From: JAZKAR01 sp040389065
GTDB taxonomy: Bacteria; Pseudomonadota; Gammaproteobacteria; Burkholderiales; Casimicrobiaceae
DNA length: 64,000 bases
NCBI GenBank assembly: GCA_040389065.1
Contig: JAZKAR010000023.1
Location: 124,001 to 188,000 of the forward strand
Direction of reading: 5' to 3'
Positions 32,076 through 40,567 of this stretch are shown here, piece by piece (position 1 is the first letter of the stretch; each line of letters opens with the position of its first letter). Position numbers and translations under genes: made by a program. Under the pieces are notes generated by a model. It ran no database searches, was not told the origin of the DNA, and saw only the letters and a list, made by a program, of their open reading frames with translations.

Positions 32076-34433
32076 TTACTTACTCTCAAACGTCGTTACC
32101 CCATCCCAATCATCGCCAAGAGAAGTCTGCTTATAAACCTCAATACGCCCCAAATACATTGAATACAACTCTTCTTCAGGGTAAGCGCTGTGAAGTGTCT
32201 TTAATAGTTCTTCAGCCTGCTCCCATCGTTGAGAACGAATATTGTTAAGTGCCTCATGCCACTGCTCAAGTATATGGCGCATGGGTGCTTCAAGTTCAGT
32301 TTCGAGAGCAATGGGTTCAAATATCGGCACGGGTCTATTTTTACCCTTCACTCTTACGCGATCTAATTCTCTATAGGCATATTCTGGTGCTGCAAGCTTG
32401 GTGGCTTCGCCCACTACAATGCCGACTCCATACACTTTAGTAATACCTTCCAAACGCGAAGATAAATTAACTGCATCGCCCATCACCGTGTAAGCGCGGC
32501 GAATTTTAGAACCCATATCGCCTACGCGCATTTGCCCTGTATTTAGCCCAATACCAATTTTTAATGGGGGCCACCCACGCGCAATAAAATCTTGATTGAG
32601 CAACGTTGCTGCACGGTGCATTTGCAGTGAAGTAGCCACTGCATACGAGGCATGATTCGGTAATGTTAGCGGTGCGCCCCAAAATGCCATCACTGCATCA
32701 CCAATATATTTATCTAAGGTTCCGCGATTAGCGCGAATCGCCTCTGACATCGCGGTTAAATACAAATTGATATATTCACGTAGTTCGTTAGGGTCTAGCC
32801 CTTCAGAAATAGTGGTAAAGCCTCTTACATCGGCAAACAATACCGTTAACTCCCGGCTTTCGCCTGCCATACTGTAGCTTTCAGGGTGCGCTGCCATTTC
32901 AGCCACCAATTCAGGCGCAACATATTCGCCAAATAAACTAACCATTGCCTGCCGCTTGCGGTATTCAAATAAATAACCCCAAGCAATATTAATCATGAAT
33001 AAACTAAATACAAGCACTAAGGCTGATGCAACGGGCAGTACCCAATGCAACGATTGATACATCCAAAAATTGAATAGCATCAGCCCTATCATGGAAGCTG
33101 AGGCTAACAAAAGCGCAACCAATGGCGTAAGCGCAGGCAATAAAAGACTAAGAACTAGGCCACCTCCAAACACTTGCAGTAAATCAAACCCTATACTGAA
33201 ATCTGGCTGGCGTTTGAAATCATTATCCAAAATAGAAGCGATCATATTCGCATGCATTTCGACACCGGGGTAATCTAGCCGTAAGGGAGCTGTTCGCAAA
33301 TCTTTCAGCCCTGGCACGGTAGTGCCTATCAGCATTATGGTGTGCGCTAGCTCTTGCTGCGGTATTCTGCCCTTGAGCAAATCAACAGCAGACACATAGC
33401 GGAACCTTGCGCCCGCTGGCCCGCCTTTACCGCGATAGTGCACAAGCGCGGTTAAATTACGTTCTACTGGCACAGTTGTTGAATGCGCTGAATTATTATT
33501 GTTGGGGTAAACATTCTCGGAGTGAATATTTTCAGAATTAGCATTCTCTAAGCGAATGGCGTCTAAGGCACCATAGTGCTGCATGTCTTGCTCAGACATT
33601 AACGCCTCTTCAGCGTTTAGAAACACAGGGGTAACGGTGGTAGCGCCTAATGCCACTCGGGCAGTCGCAAGCGCCAATGATTCATAATAACGCTTATCAA
33701 CTTGCGCTAATAATGGCAGTCGACGAATCACGCCATCTGTATCAGGGGTAGGGTTCATAAACCCGCCTGCTCGGGCAGCCTGCTGTAATAAAGGCAAATT
33801 GGCGCTATAACTCTTCCATAACAATGCGTCTACCGTATGCCCATTCAGTTTTTCAGTTGTAAAAACAGGTTTTGGTAATAATCCCTTCTGAATAGCGCCT
33901 TGCTCGTTAGAAAGGTAGTAACCCAATACCACCGGCTGCCCTTTAATTGCTGCCGCAAGACGCCCATCGTAATCAAGCATAAGCTTTAATGATGGCAGCC
34001 GCTCACCAAAGGCCGGAACATTTTTAAATTCCTGCATTGCTAGTGCTTCAAGTGTGCTGTAGCCCGAACTGGTATCGGGTTCTGCAAAGACCACATCAAA
34101 CGCGATTGCTCTGCTCTTATAATAGACAGCCAGTTTATCAACTAAATCAGCAACGATATTCCTGCTCCAGGGCCAACGCCCTACTTCTGCCAAACTTTTT
34201 TCATCGATATTTACAATAACAATCCGCTTGTCTAACTTTGCTGGTTCAAGCAGTGTTCGCATATCATAAATCAGCAGATCAATACGGTCAGTTATGCTGT
34301 TAGCTAAGGGAGAAGGAAAAACATTAAGCACCTGCGCGCTGGCGAAACAAGTAAGCGCTAAACCCAGTGCCCACCGAATGCCGTATTTAGCAAGGGCTAC
34401 ACGCAGAGTGTGCAGAACACGCAGTTTAGCCAT
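32076..34433 (-). CDS. CHASE2-domain class III adenylate/guanylate cyclase
   Basis: Membrane-bound receptor cyclase of 785 residues making a cyclic nucleotide, probably cAMP. In order: N-terminal membrane helix (about 15-32), periplasmic CHASE2 sensor (about 45-410: IVIVNIDEKSLAEVGRWPW, DVVFAEPD, HTIMLIGTTVPGLKDLRTAPL), three membrane helices (about 425-510), and the catalytic domain (about 520-700) with metal-binding Asp in LFADVRGFTTISE (near 532) and YIGDAVMAFWGAP (near 577), and VMGDAVNLSSRLEG near the end. A low-complexity Asn/Ser/His insertion (about 295-315) interrupts CHASE2. The ATG at 34433 is preferred over the TTG at 34445. It lies 4 bases after the GAF gene stop and shares an operon with a possible cyclic-nucleotide phosphodiesterase. 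Confidence 0.9.
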   Translation of the reverse strand: MAKLRVLHTLRVALAKYGIRWALGLALTCFASAQVLNVFPSPLANSITDRIDLLIYDMRTLLEPAKLDKRIVIVNIDEKSLAEVGRWPWSRNIVADLVDKLAVYYKSRAIAFDVVFAEPDTSSGYSTLEALAMQEFKNVPAFGERLPSLKLMLDYDGRLAAAIKGQPVVLGYYLSNEQGAIQKGLLPKPVFTTEKLNGHTVDALLWKSYSANLPLLQQAARAGGFMNPTPDTDGVIRRLPLLAQVDKRYYESLALATARVALGATTVTPVFLNAEEALMSEQDMQHYGALDAIRLENANSENIHSENVYPNNNNSAHSTTVPVERNLTALVHYRGKGGPAGARFRYVSAVDLLKGRIPQQELAHTIMLIGTTVPGLKDLRTAPLRLDYPGVEMHANMIASILDNDFKRQPDFSIGFDLLQVFGGGLVLSLLLPALTPLVALLLASASMIGLMLFNFWMYQSLHWVLPVASALVLVFSLFMINIAWGYLFEYRKRQAMVSLFGEYVAPELVAEMAAHPESYSMAGESRELTVLFADVRGFTTISEGLDPNELREYINLYLTAMSEAIRANRGTLDKYIGDAVMAFWGAPLTLPNHASYAVATSLQMHRAATLLNQDFIARGWPPLKIGIGLNTGQMRVGDMGSKIRRAYTVMGDAVNLSSRLEGITKVYGVGIVVGEATKLAAPEYAYRELDRVRVKGKNRPVPIFEPIALETELEAPMRHILEQWHEALNNIRSQRWEQAEELLKTLHSAYPEEELYSMYLGRIEVYKQTSLGDDWDGVTTFESK

Positions 34434-34437
34434 ATGT

Positions 34438-35256
34438 TTATACAACCTGAACAGGGTCTATAAGACGCTTGGCGTATTCCACAACCATTTTTTGACGAAC
34501 AAACAGTTCAAAAACCTCAGGATCAATATGATGTTTATCACGAAAGTTATCGAGCGTGTGCAATGCTTCGCTCAATGATTTTCCTGCTGCCCCTGGCTGC
34601 TCTTTTGAGGTGAGTGAAATCAAATTAATAAAAGAGGCAAATATTGTATCTACACGCTTGATTAACTCTTGCCGTGAAATTGCAATGGCAGCTTGTGAAG
34701 CAAGAGCCTCTATAAAACGCTGATCGGTTGCAGAAAACTCATGCGTCATTCCTGTTACAGGGTTTTGAGCATTAATGAGCTGCAATACCCCAATTAATTG
34801 GCCTTCGTGATCGCGCATGGGTACTGCAAGAAAAGAACGAGAAACATAATAATGCTGCTCATCAAATTGCCGCATTGCTGAAAAATCGAAAAGCTCAGAA
34901 TCATACACATTGGGAATATTAACCGATTGCCCCGTATGGGCAGCATAGGCAGCTACCGAACTCAGGTTATCTTCCCCATCATTATTCAATAGTGGAATAT
35001 TAGGTAAATCGATAGCACTGCCCTGTGTTCCGCCCTTATAAATGCCTAGCGAGTCATTGAAGACAATATAAAAACATAAGCTTTTTTGATCGGCACTGAC
35101 ACGGTAAAGAGTACCACCATCGGCATAGGTAATTTGTTTGGCTACTTCGAGAATTCTTTCAAGTAAGAGCGGAATATTATGCATATTGCCAAGCTCCACG
35201 CTTAAACCCATTAGTTGATCTAGCCGCAGTGCAATTTCGGTATGATGAAGATCCAT
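34438..35256 (-). CDS. GAF-domain sensor protein
   Basis: A 272-residue soluble protein with one GAF domain (about 20-190: LLLERILEVAKQITYADGGTLYRVS, SVAAYAAHTGQSVNIPNVYD, SFLAVPMRDHEGQLIGVLQLINA, QRFIEALASQAAIAISRQELI). The remaining ~80 residues (KRVDTIFASFINLIS...LDNFRDKHHIDPEVFELFVRQ) resemble the borders of GAF-HD-GYP phosphodiesterases, whose catalytic HD-GYP would lie between those blocks but is absent here. So it may be a trimmed regulator without enzymatic activity; this comparison is from memory. It is encoded 4 bases before the cyclase and 76 bases after the metallo-hydrolase, and may regulate that pair by sensing a ligand. Confidence 0.8.
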   Translation of the reverse strand: MDLHHTEIALRLDQLMGLSVELGNMHNIPLLLERILEVAKQITYADGGTLYRVSADQKSLCFYIVFNDSLGIYKGGTQGSAIDLPNIPLLNNDGEDNLSSVAAYAAHTGQSVNIPNVYDSELFDFSAMRQFDEQHYYVSRSFLAVPMRDHEGQLIGVLQLINAQNPVTGMTHEFSATDQRFIEALASQAAIAISRQELIKRVDTIFASFINLISLTSKEQPGAAGKSLSEALHTLDNFRDKHHIDPEVFELFVRQKMVVEYAKRLIDPVQVV

Positions 35257-35332
35257 AAACGTTCTACCCTTAAGTTTACTTTCAAGCTTCGCTCTTAAGC
35301 CTTAACCCTAAGCTCTAACCTAAGCCCAAGTC

Positions 35333-36100
35333 TCAAAAAATGAACTCATCGCCTCGTGTAATAGCTCGTATGAGGCGAGCACCTTTCATTGCCTCTAGTT
35401 CATTCATGATCAAATCCTCTTGCCCTGGCTTCAAGTGATAGATCAAAAAATCAACTGAATACGGCATCGCCTGAATATCATCAAGCAATGATTGCGGACA
35501 AAAATGAAACGACTTAGCAGCAAGCGCCGCCTCTGAATTGGGAAATGAACAATCAACGATGACTTTAGAGAGTTTTTTTTCTTGCGCTAACGCTTTCCAT
35601 AATTCAGGTGTTGAAGCTAAATCTCCTGTAAACAAAAAACCTGAGGTATGGTTATGTATCCAATAAGCTACTGAACCCGATGTATGGTTAACCGAATAAG
35701 GCAGAATTACCCTACCGTTTAACTCAATTTCACTACCTGGCTCTATAGCTTTTAAGCGTAATAATGTTTTTTCTTTAGTAGGAATTTCAGTAAAATCAGG
35801 CCACAGCGCCCAATTAAATAAATGCTTTTTAAGAATGGTAAGTACCGGCTCAGTTGCATACACAGTTACTGGCAGCGACCTTTTGGTTTGAATTGCATCA
35901 ATCAGTAAGGCCAAGCCTGCTACATGATCAAGGTGGCTATGTGTAATAAATATGTGATCAATGGCGGCAAGCTGTTCGAGATTTAGGCTAGTTAGCCCTG
36001 TACCCGCATCGAGCAAAATATCGTTATCAAGCCGCAAACACGTAGTGTGACGTTCTCGCCCGCCGATACCACCCGCACAACCCAGCACTTGCAAGTTCAT
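35333..36100 (-). CDS. MBL-fold hydrolase, class II cyclic-nucleotide phosphodiesterase-like
   Basis: A 255-residue cytoplasmic metallo-beta-lactamase-fold hydrolase. Seen: N-terminal LQVLGCAGGIGGRERHTTCLRLDNDILLDAGTG, metal motif THSHLDHVAGLALL (His54, His56, Asp58, His59), a third-ligand region YSVNHTSGSVAYWI, and FTGDLASTPELW with the bridging Asp. The HSHLDH-x-A-G-L form is characteristic of class II cAMP phosphodiesterases (PDE1 family), although tRNase Z-type enzymes share most motifs. Encoded upstream of a GAF protein and a class III cyclase on the same strand, it plausibly degrades the messenger the cyclase makes. Identity as a phosphodiesterase is an inference from context and motif. 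Confidence 0.75.
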   Translation of the reverse strand: MNLQVLGCAGGIGGRERHTTCLRLDNDILLDAGTGLTSLNLEQLAAIDHIFITHSHLDHVAGLALLIDAIQTKRSLPVTVYATEPVLTILKKHLFNWALWPDFTEIPTKEKTLLRLKAIEPGSEIELNGRVILPYSVNHTSGSVAYWIHNHTSGFLFTGDLASTPELWKALAQEKKLSKVIVDCSFPNSEAALAAKSFHFCPQSLLDDIQAMPYSVDFLIYHLKPGQEDLIMNELEAMKGARLIRAITRGDEFIF

Positions 36101-36447
36101 AGTGATAGTTAACCTTTTAAGCTTTTAGGAGGTAATCGTAGACCACATTAGACCTGTACAGGAATCTCAATCGATCATTAGTAATCAAATGGCTGACAAT
36201 GGGCCTTAAGATGCTTATCGTTATAAAAGTGTCTTTTTTCAATGCTAGATGAAAAATGCGGGTGTAATTTTAGAAATACGATAGGTGCGTGGGGGAGAGA
36301 AATAAAGCTGGGAGATAAACAACGTGAAACAGCCCTCCCCCCTTATCCTAACCTAGCCTTATCGCTAGAGAGAAGAAGGCATGTAATCACTTTTACATTT
36401 ATTGTTGTTTTCAATAATGAAGGATTTAACTATAACGATGCGTTACT
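36101..36447. other. Intergenic region with possible REP-like remnant
   Basis: About 350 bases without a credible gene; a 69-codon frame at 36242 has no family features. The segment near 36292 (GGGGGAGAG) and CCCTCCCCCCTTATCCTAAC near 36333 resemble the degenerate C-rich intergenic repeats seen at 59650. Confidence 0.35.
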
Positions 36448-36804
36448 CTAATGCTTAATAAAATATTGGCGCCCAAACGCTAGCAGTTGGCCCTCTGTAG
36501 GATGATCTACCGTTTCCCATCCAACTACATGTTGGCTTAAAGGGGCACGATGTTTTTCAAGGTAATGGCGAAAATCAGTCTGAGCTGTTTGCGAACCAGT
36601 GACTAATACTTCAGGAATGCCAGCTAAAGCGTCGCACACTTCCCCAAAGAATTCATGTTCTGTACGTACATTACTTCCATGTTGACGCGTATAGTGATTA
36701 TGGGCTTTTACTTTCTGAACTTCTACTTGGTCTGCATTAAATTGAAGTATTTGGGCATTATGATGATCGATTAAAACCACTGCGTAAGAAAGTGACATAG
36801 CCAT
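36448..36804 (-). CDS. eRF1-domain-2-like (baeRF) protein
   Basis: A 118-residue soluble protein of the family annotated 'translational machinery protein', related to the central domain of eukaryotic release factor eRF1/Pelota. Seen: AVVLIDHHNAQILQFNAD at the N-terminus, the variable H/N-rich middle (VKAHNHYTRQHGS), EVLVTGSQTAQTDFRHYLEKH and the C-terminal VVGWETVDHPTEGQLLAFGRQYF. The family is common in Proteobacteria and its role is not established; ribosome rescue or stress hibernation have been suggested for relatives. Stands alone, with a start ATG-GCT-ATG at 36804. Confidence 0.75.
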   Translation of the reverse strand: MAMSLSYAVVLIDHHNAQILQFNADQVEVQKVKAHNHYTRQHGSNVRTEHEFFGEVCDALAGIPEVLVTGSQTAQTDFRHYLEKHRAPLSQHVVGWETVDHPTEGQLLAFGRQYFIKH

Positions 36805-36889
36805 ACTCCGGTGAAGATACCCTTATATCAGGCATCGAGTTGATCAAATAAATATTGAGATGATTGCATGTAAGCTGTTAATACTTATT

Positions 36890-37032
36890 TAGCTAGTTAC
36901 TCTATCATCGCCCTTATTGCCCTCCTCGCTAAAATAAGAGAAATAGAGTGATGGCTGACAAAGCATAGAGGCAGCATAGCTACACTTAGCTATGCCAACA
37001 AGATAAGTAGGCAGATAAGAGAGTAACTACTA
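36890..37032. repeat. Inverted-repeat element downstream of response regulator
   Basis: TAGCTAGTTACTCTATCATC at the left matches, with few mismatches, the complement of GATAAGAGAGTAACTACTA at the right. Inside is a perfect hairpin GCATAGCT / AGCTATGC (36974-36981, 36988-36995). The AGTTAC ends and the GCATAGC core recall the TAGAAGTTAC element family, so this may be a fourth, divergent copy. It sits 21 bases after the regulator stop and could end that transcript. Confidence 0.45.
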
Positions 37033-37053
37033 TTTATACACGGGTTTTAGGCA

Positions 37054-38409
37054 TTATGGGTTAACAGTACGTATCCTAATCGATAATACAGTGTTTTCCA
37101 TTTGTTCAAATTCTTGAATTTTTTGAATAAGCGTCTTGTCTAATAAACCGCCAGCTCCAATTAAAATCATTCCTTCAGGGGTAATGATGTCTTTGTCTAA
37201 TATCATTCCTGGGGTTAATGCATCAGAAAGCACATCTATACCCGTTAGTTTTGTTAATATGGAATGATGATTTTTAGTAACTTCTATAAAAGCCTCTATT
37301 ACATCAGGCCGATAACTACTGCCTTTACCCTCTATAATCCAGTTACGTGCTTCTTCAAGCGTTAATTTATTAGGTACGCGCAAACCAAGCTGTGCAGCAT
37401 AATAATCACTGGCTACTGCCAAAATAGCTGCCCCTTCTGGAATATCTGCCCCTGAAAGGTGGTTAGGAAAACCTGTTCCATCATAGCGCTCGTACTGGCA
37501 GCAGATATATAACGTTACATTATGAAGATCTTCAAGCGCAATCAGCGCGGCTGCCGCTTTAACAGGACATTTTTTAAAAAGCTCGAACTCTTCTTCTGAA
37601 AATTGAGAAAGAGGTTTAGTCATTAATGCATCGGGAAAACCAATTTTACCAATATCACTTAACAAACCCGCTAATACGATGTCTTGAACGATCGCTTTAG
37701 AAAGTTTTTTATACTTCGCTATCTCACCTGCTAATTCTGCTATGCGTCTCACATACCCTTTAAAAAAAGAGCCATTTCTCATTTCTATTAAATTAGAAAA
37801 TATTTTAATCGACATAAAAAAACTATTTTTTACACGCTCGTGTACACGTGTTAATTCTTTATTTGCATCTGCTAACTCATGGGTACGCGCTTCAACTTTT
37901 TGTTCGAGGGAATCATTTAAGGCTTCTAATTCTTTATTTTTTTCTTGTACTAAATGTTGAAGGGCTAAACGCTCTTTTTCAAGACCACGTAATTTTAATG
38001 CGCCTTTAATGATCTCTAATATTTCTGAATCATCCCATGGTTTAGCAATATAACGATAAATTTCTGCCTGATTAATAACATTGATTGTTGATGCCATATC
38101 TGCATAGCCTGTTAATAAGATACGGCAGATATCTGGCCAGCGTTTCTTAACCGTACTCAGAAGCTGTGCCCCATCCATATTAGGCATACGCATATCAGAA
38201 ATGACAAGATCAATAGGCTCATGCTCCAATGTCATTAAAGCGTCTTCTCCACTTGTTGCTGCCAAAACATTGTAGCCTAAGGGACGTAAAAGACGACGAA
38301 GAGTATTTAAAATTTTCACTTCATCATCGACTAATAAGATAGCAGGCGCCTGAAGAAATCCTTCAGGCCAATTTTCTTCCTGAGGTGAAGAGAATATTAA
38401 CTCATCCAT
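37054..38409 (-). CDS. Response regulator with degenerate HD-GYP domain
   Basis: A 451-residue regulator: receiver domain (about 20-140) with ILLVDDE, phospho-acceptor Asp72 in VISDMRMPNMDG and LLTGYADM, a coiled coil (about 150-200), and an HD-GYP-like domain (about 205-375). The receiver is intact, but the HD-GYP metal ligands are not: the HD pair is S251-D252 in LLSDIGKIGFPD, the following His is Cys in FKKCPVKAA, and HHExxDGxGYP is QYERYDGTGFP. c-di-GMP hydrolysis is therefore unlikely; the domain may bind ligand or partners. The last ~80 residues are a small conserved tail. It overlaps by 8 bases the stop of the histidine kinase upstream, its evident partner. Confidence 0.88.
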   Translation of the reverse strand: MDELIFSSPQEENWPEGFLQAPAILLVDDEVKILNTLRRLLRPLGYNVLAATSGEDALMTLEHEPIDLVISDMRMPNMDGAQLLSTVKKRWPDICRILLTGYADMASTINVINQAEIYRYIAKPWDDSEILEIIKGALKLRGLEKERLALQHLVQEKNKELEALNDSLEQKVEARTHELADANKELTRVHERVKNSFFMSIKIFSNLIEMRNGSFFKGYVRRIAELAGEIAKYKKLSKAIVQDIVLAGLLSDIGKIGFPDALMTKPLSQFSEEEFELFKKCPVKAAAALIALEDLHNVTLYICCQYERYDGTGFPNHLSGADIPEGAAILAVASDYYAAQLGLRVPNKLTLEEARNWIIEGKGSSYRPDVIEAFIEVTKNHHSILTKLTGIDVLSDALTPGMILDKDIITPEGMILIGAGGLLDKTLIQKIQEFEQMENTVLSIRIRTVNP

Positions 38410-40168
38410 GATTTGCTTCCATTAAAGCTTGCTTTATTGGTAAAGTCACTCTAAAACAGGTGCCAATGCCCTCTTCAGAACGTACTGAAATATTTCCATG
38501 ATGCTTCTTAACAATTCCATAGGAAATAGATAAACCTAAACCTGTACCTTTACCCACAGGCTTTGTGGTAAAAAAGGGATCAAAAATATGGTTCAATACA
38601 TCTTTTGGTATACCGCACCCTGTATCTTCCACCTCTATCCATACCTGTTGATCAACTTTACCAGTACGAATAGTAATAACGCCTCTTGCCCCATCTTCCA
38701 TTGCGTGCGCGGCATTGACTAGTAAATTAATAAATACCTGATTCAGCTGTGAAGGAAAACATTGAACCTTAGGTAAAATTTCAAATTCTTGAACAACATC
38801 CGCATGATATTTAATCTGATTCATTACAATGGTTAACGTAGCTTCAAGCCCTCGCTCAATATCTGCCCATTCCCACTCTTCATGCGGGGCAGTATGTGAA
38901 AAGTATTTTAAATCTAATACAATTTTTCTTATTTCCTCAATGCCTTCACGCGACTCACGCAATATCATTAAAATATCATCTCGTGTGTAATCTAAATCAA
39001 TACGCTTACGCTCTGAAATAAGCCATTTAAGTAATGTTTCATCTGTTGTATAAAGCTCTGCTGCATTCACATATACATGCATTAAACCCATAAAATCAGC
39101 TAAATGACGCTCTAATATTCCATAGTTTGAAAATATGTATCCTAATGGCGTATTAATTTCATGCGCAATACCGGCAGATAATTGCCCAATAGAAGCTAAT
39201 TTTTCTTGTTGTATTAACTGATCTCTTGCTTCATTCAGTTGTTGATTAGTTAACGTTAATTGTGTATTTAATTCTGTTAATTCTTGATTGTTTATCAAAA
39301 GCTCTTGCTTGCTTTTTTCTTCCAGATTTTTATTTAACATTTCTAATTCAATGGCATTTCTTTGAAGCTCTTTCTTTTTTTTACTTTCTTTTTGAATTGT
39401 TTTATCTGTTAGCTCTATTAGCCCTTCCATATCTTCTATTTCTTTAATTTTCATTCCCATATAGCTATATGAAAAATAATTTGCTACATTTTCTCCCTGT
39501 GCTAGTTGATTAAGCTTCGAAATAATATCCTTAATAGCGTAAGAAATTTTATTCGATAAAACCCATGCCAATAATAACGCAGCTAAAAATAACCCAATAC
39601 TCAAAATAGCTAACCTAATCAGAAACCGACTACTATCATTTAGCATTTCCTTAGAAAGCGTCGTTAAACTTTCTTGTGAAACAACATTAATTTTTTCTGA
39701 TAGTGAATCCATTTCCTTCAAATCAAAATGAATAATATTCATTTTTTTTAATGCTTCTTCTTTACGATTCACTCTAATTAATTTAATAATTTCAACTCGA
39801 ATAGGATTAATTCTATCGTTAATTATAATTAGCTTTTCAGTTATTTTATTATTAGAAAATCTTTTATGCAGTATTTGTATCTTTTCTTCTAATAAAGAAC
39901 TTTGCGTAATGGAAGCCACTGCTATATTTCTTATTTTATCAGGGTCATTCCAAATAAATAATTGATACAAATCTTTTTCCAACGCTACAATCATCGTTTT
40001 TACTTCCATTGAATTTTGGATGACTGTTTTATCAAAAATAATTTTTTGCTCAAGTAGTTGGCTAAACTTTCGCTGCTGAAATGTTGCATAACTAATTGAT
40101 ATTATCACAGCAAAAAAAGCTAAACCAATCAATGCCAGCATATAGTGTTTGACTGAAAAAGACTGCAT
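38402..40168 (-). CDS. Membrane sensor histidine kinase
   Basis: A 588-residue sensor kinase partnering the overlapping response regulator. Two membrane helices (about 8-28 and 182-205) enclose a periplasmic helical sensor (about 29-181), followed by a HAMP-like segment, a long coiled coil (about 250-320), then HisKA of the HK4/NtrB-like kind with SIGQLSAGIAHEINTPLGYI (His near 335) and HATPase with N-box (INLLVNAAHAMEDGARG), G1 (DTGCGIP), F-box (IFDPFFTTKP) and G2 (GKGTGLGLSISYGI). All catalytic motifs are intact. A/T-rich codons and a Lys/Ile-rich sensor suggest fast evolution of the periplasmic part. The signal is unknown. Confidence 0.93.
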   Translation of the reverse strand: MQSFSVKHYMLALIGLAFFAVIISISYATFQQRKFSQLLEQKIIFDKTVIQNSMEVKTMIVALEKDLYQLFIWNDPDKIRNIAVASITQSSLLEEKIQILHKRFSNNKITEKLIIINDRINPIRVEIIKLIRVNRKEEALKKMNIIHFDLKEMDSLSEKINVVSQESLTTLSKEMLNDSSRFLIRLAILSIGLFLAALLLAWVLSNKISYAIKDIISKLNQLAQGENVANYFSYSYMGMKIKEIEDMEGLIELTDKTIQKESKKKKELQRNAIELEMLNKNLEEKSKQELLINNQELTELNTQLTLTNQQLNEARDQLIQQEKLASIGQLSAGIAHEINTPLGYIFSNYGILERHLADFMGLMHVYVNAAELYTTDETLLKWLISERKRIDLDYTRDDILMILRESREGIEEIRKIVLDLKYFSHTAPHEEWEWADIERGLEATLTIVMNQIKYHADVVQEFEILPKVQCFPSQLNQVFINLLVNAAHAMEDGARGVITIRTGKVDQQVWIEVEDTGCGIPKDVLNHIFDPFFTTKPVGKGTGLGLSISYGIVKKHHGNISVRSEEGIGTCFRVTLPIKQALMEANHG

Positions 40169-40567
40169 AAAATCAACTTCCTTCGTTTAAACCTCTTTTT
40201 TAGCTTCACATGCTATTTTTATGCCAAATCTTTCAACCTAACTTTAAGTATCTAAATCTAAAATAAAAAACGCCACCTCCTGCCTTATTTTATATTCTTT
40301 ATTGACATGAATCTATTAATGATATTTATAAAATTTATTTAAACTGCTTGTAGTTATCGGCATAAATACATTTACATTTAGTCAATATCAAAAATAATTT
40401 AATTATCTTAAATTTTAGATAAAACCAACAAAACCATTTATGTTAAGCACAAATGATAGTGAATAAACCTAGATTTCTTTTAAAAAAGAATTATATTTAA
40501 AAAACATGACTACATTTATTAGACCTAGATTTGATCTTGAATATTTCATTATTAAAGTGGATATCCT
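40169..40567. other. AT-rich divergent promoter region
   Basis: About 400 bases between the kinase and PilY1-like genes, over 75% A/T by eye. It has no credible gene and no clear palindrome, and must hold both promoters. Confidence 0.5.

Noticed and set aside
36242..36451. 69-codon + strand frame before the baeRF gene
   Set aside because: No ribosome binding site, no family motif and it overlaps a REP-like C-rich stretch.
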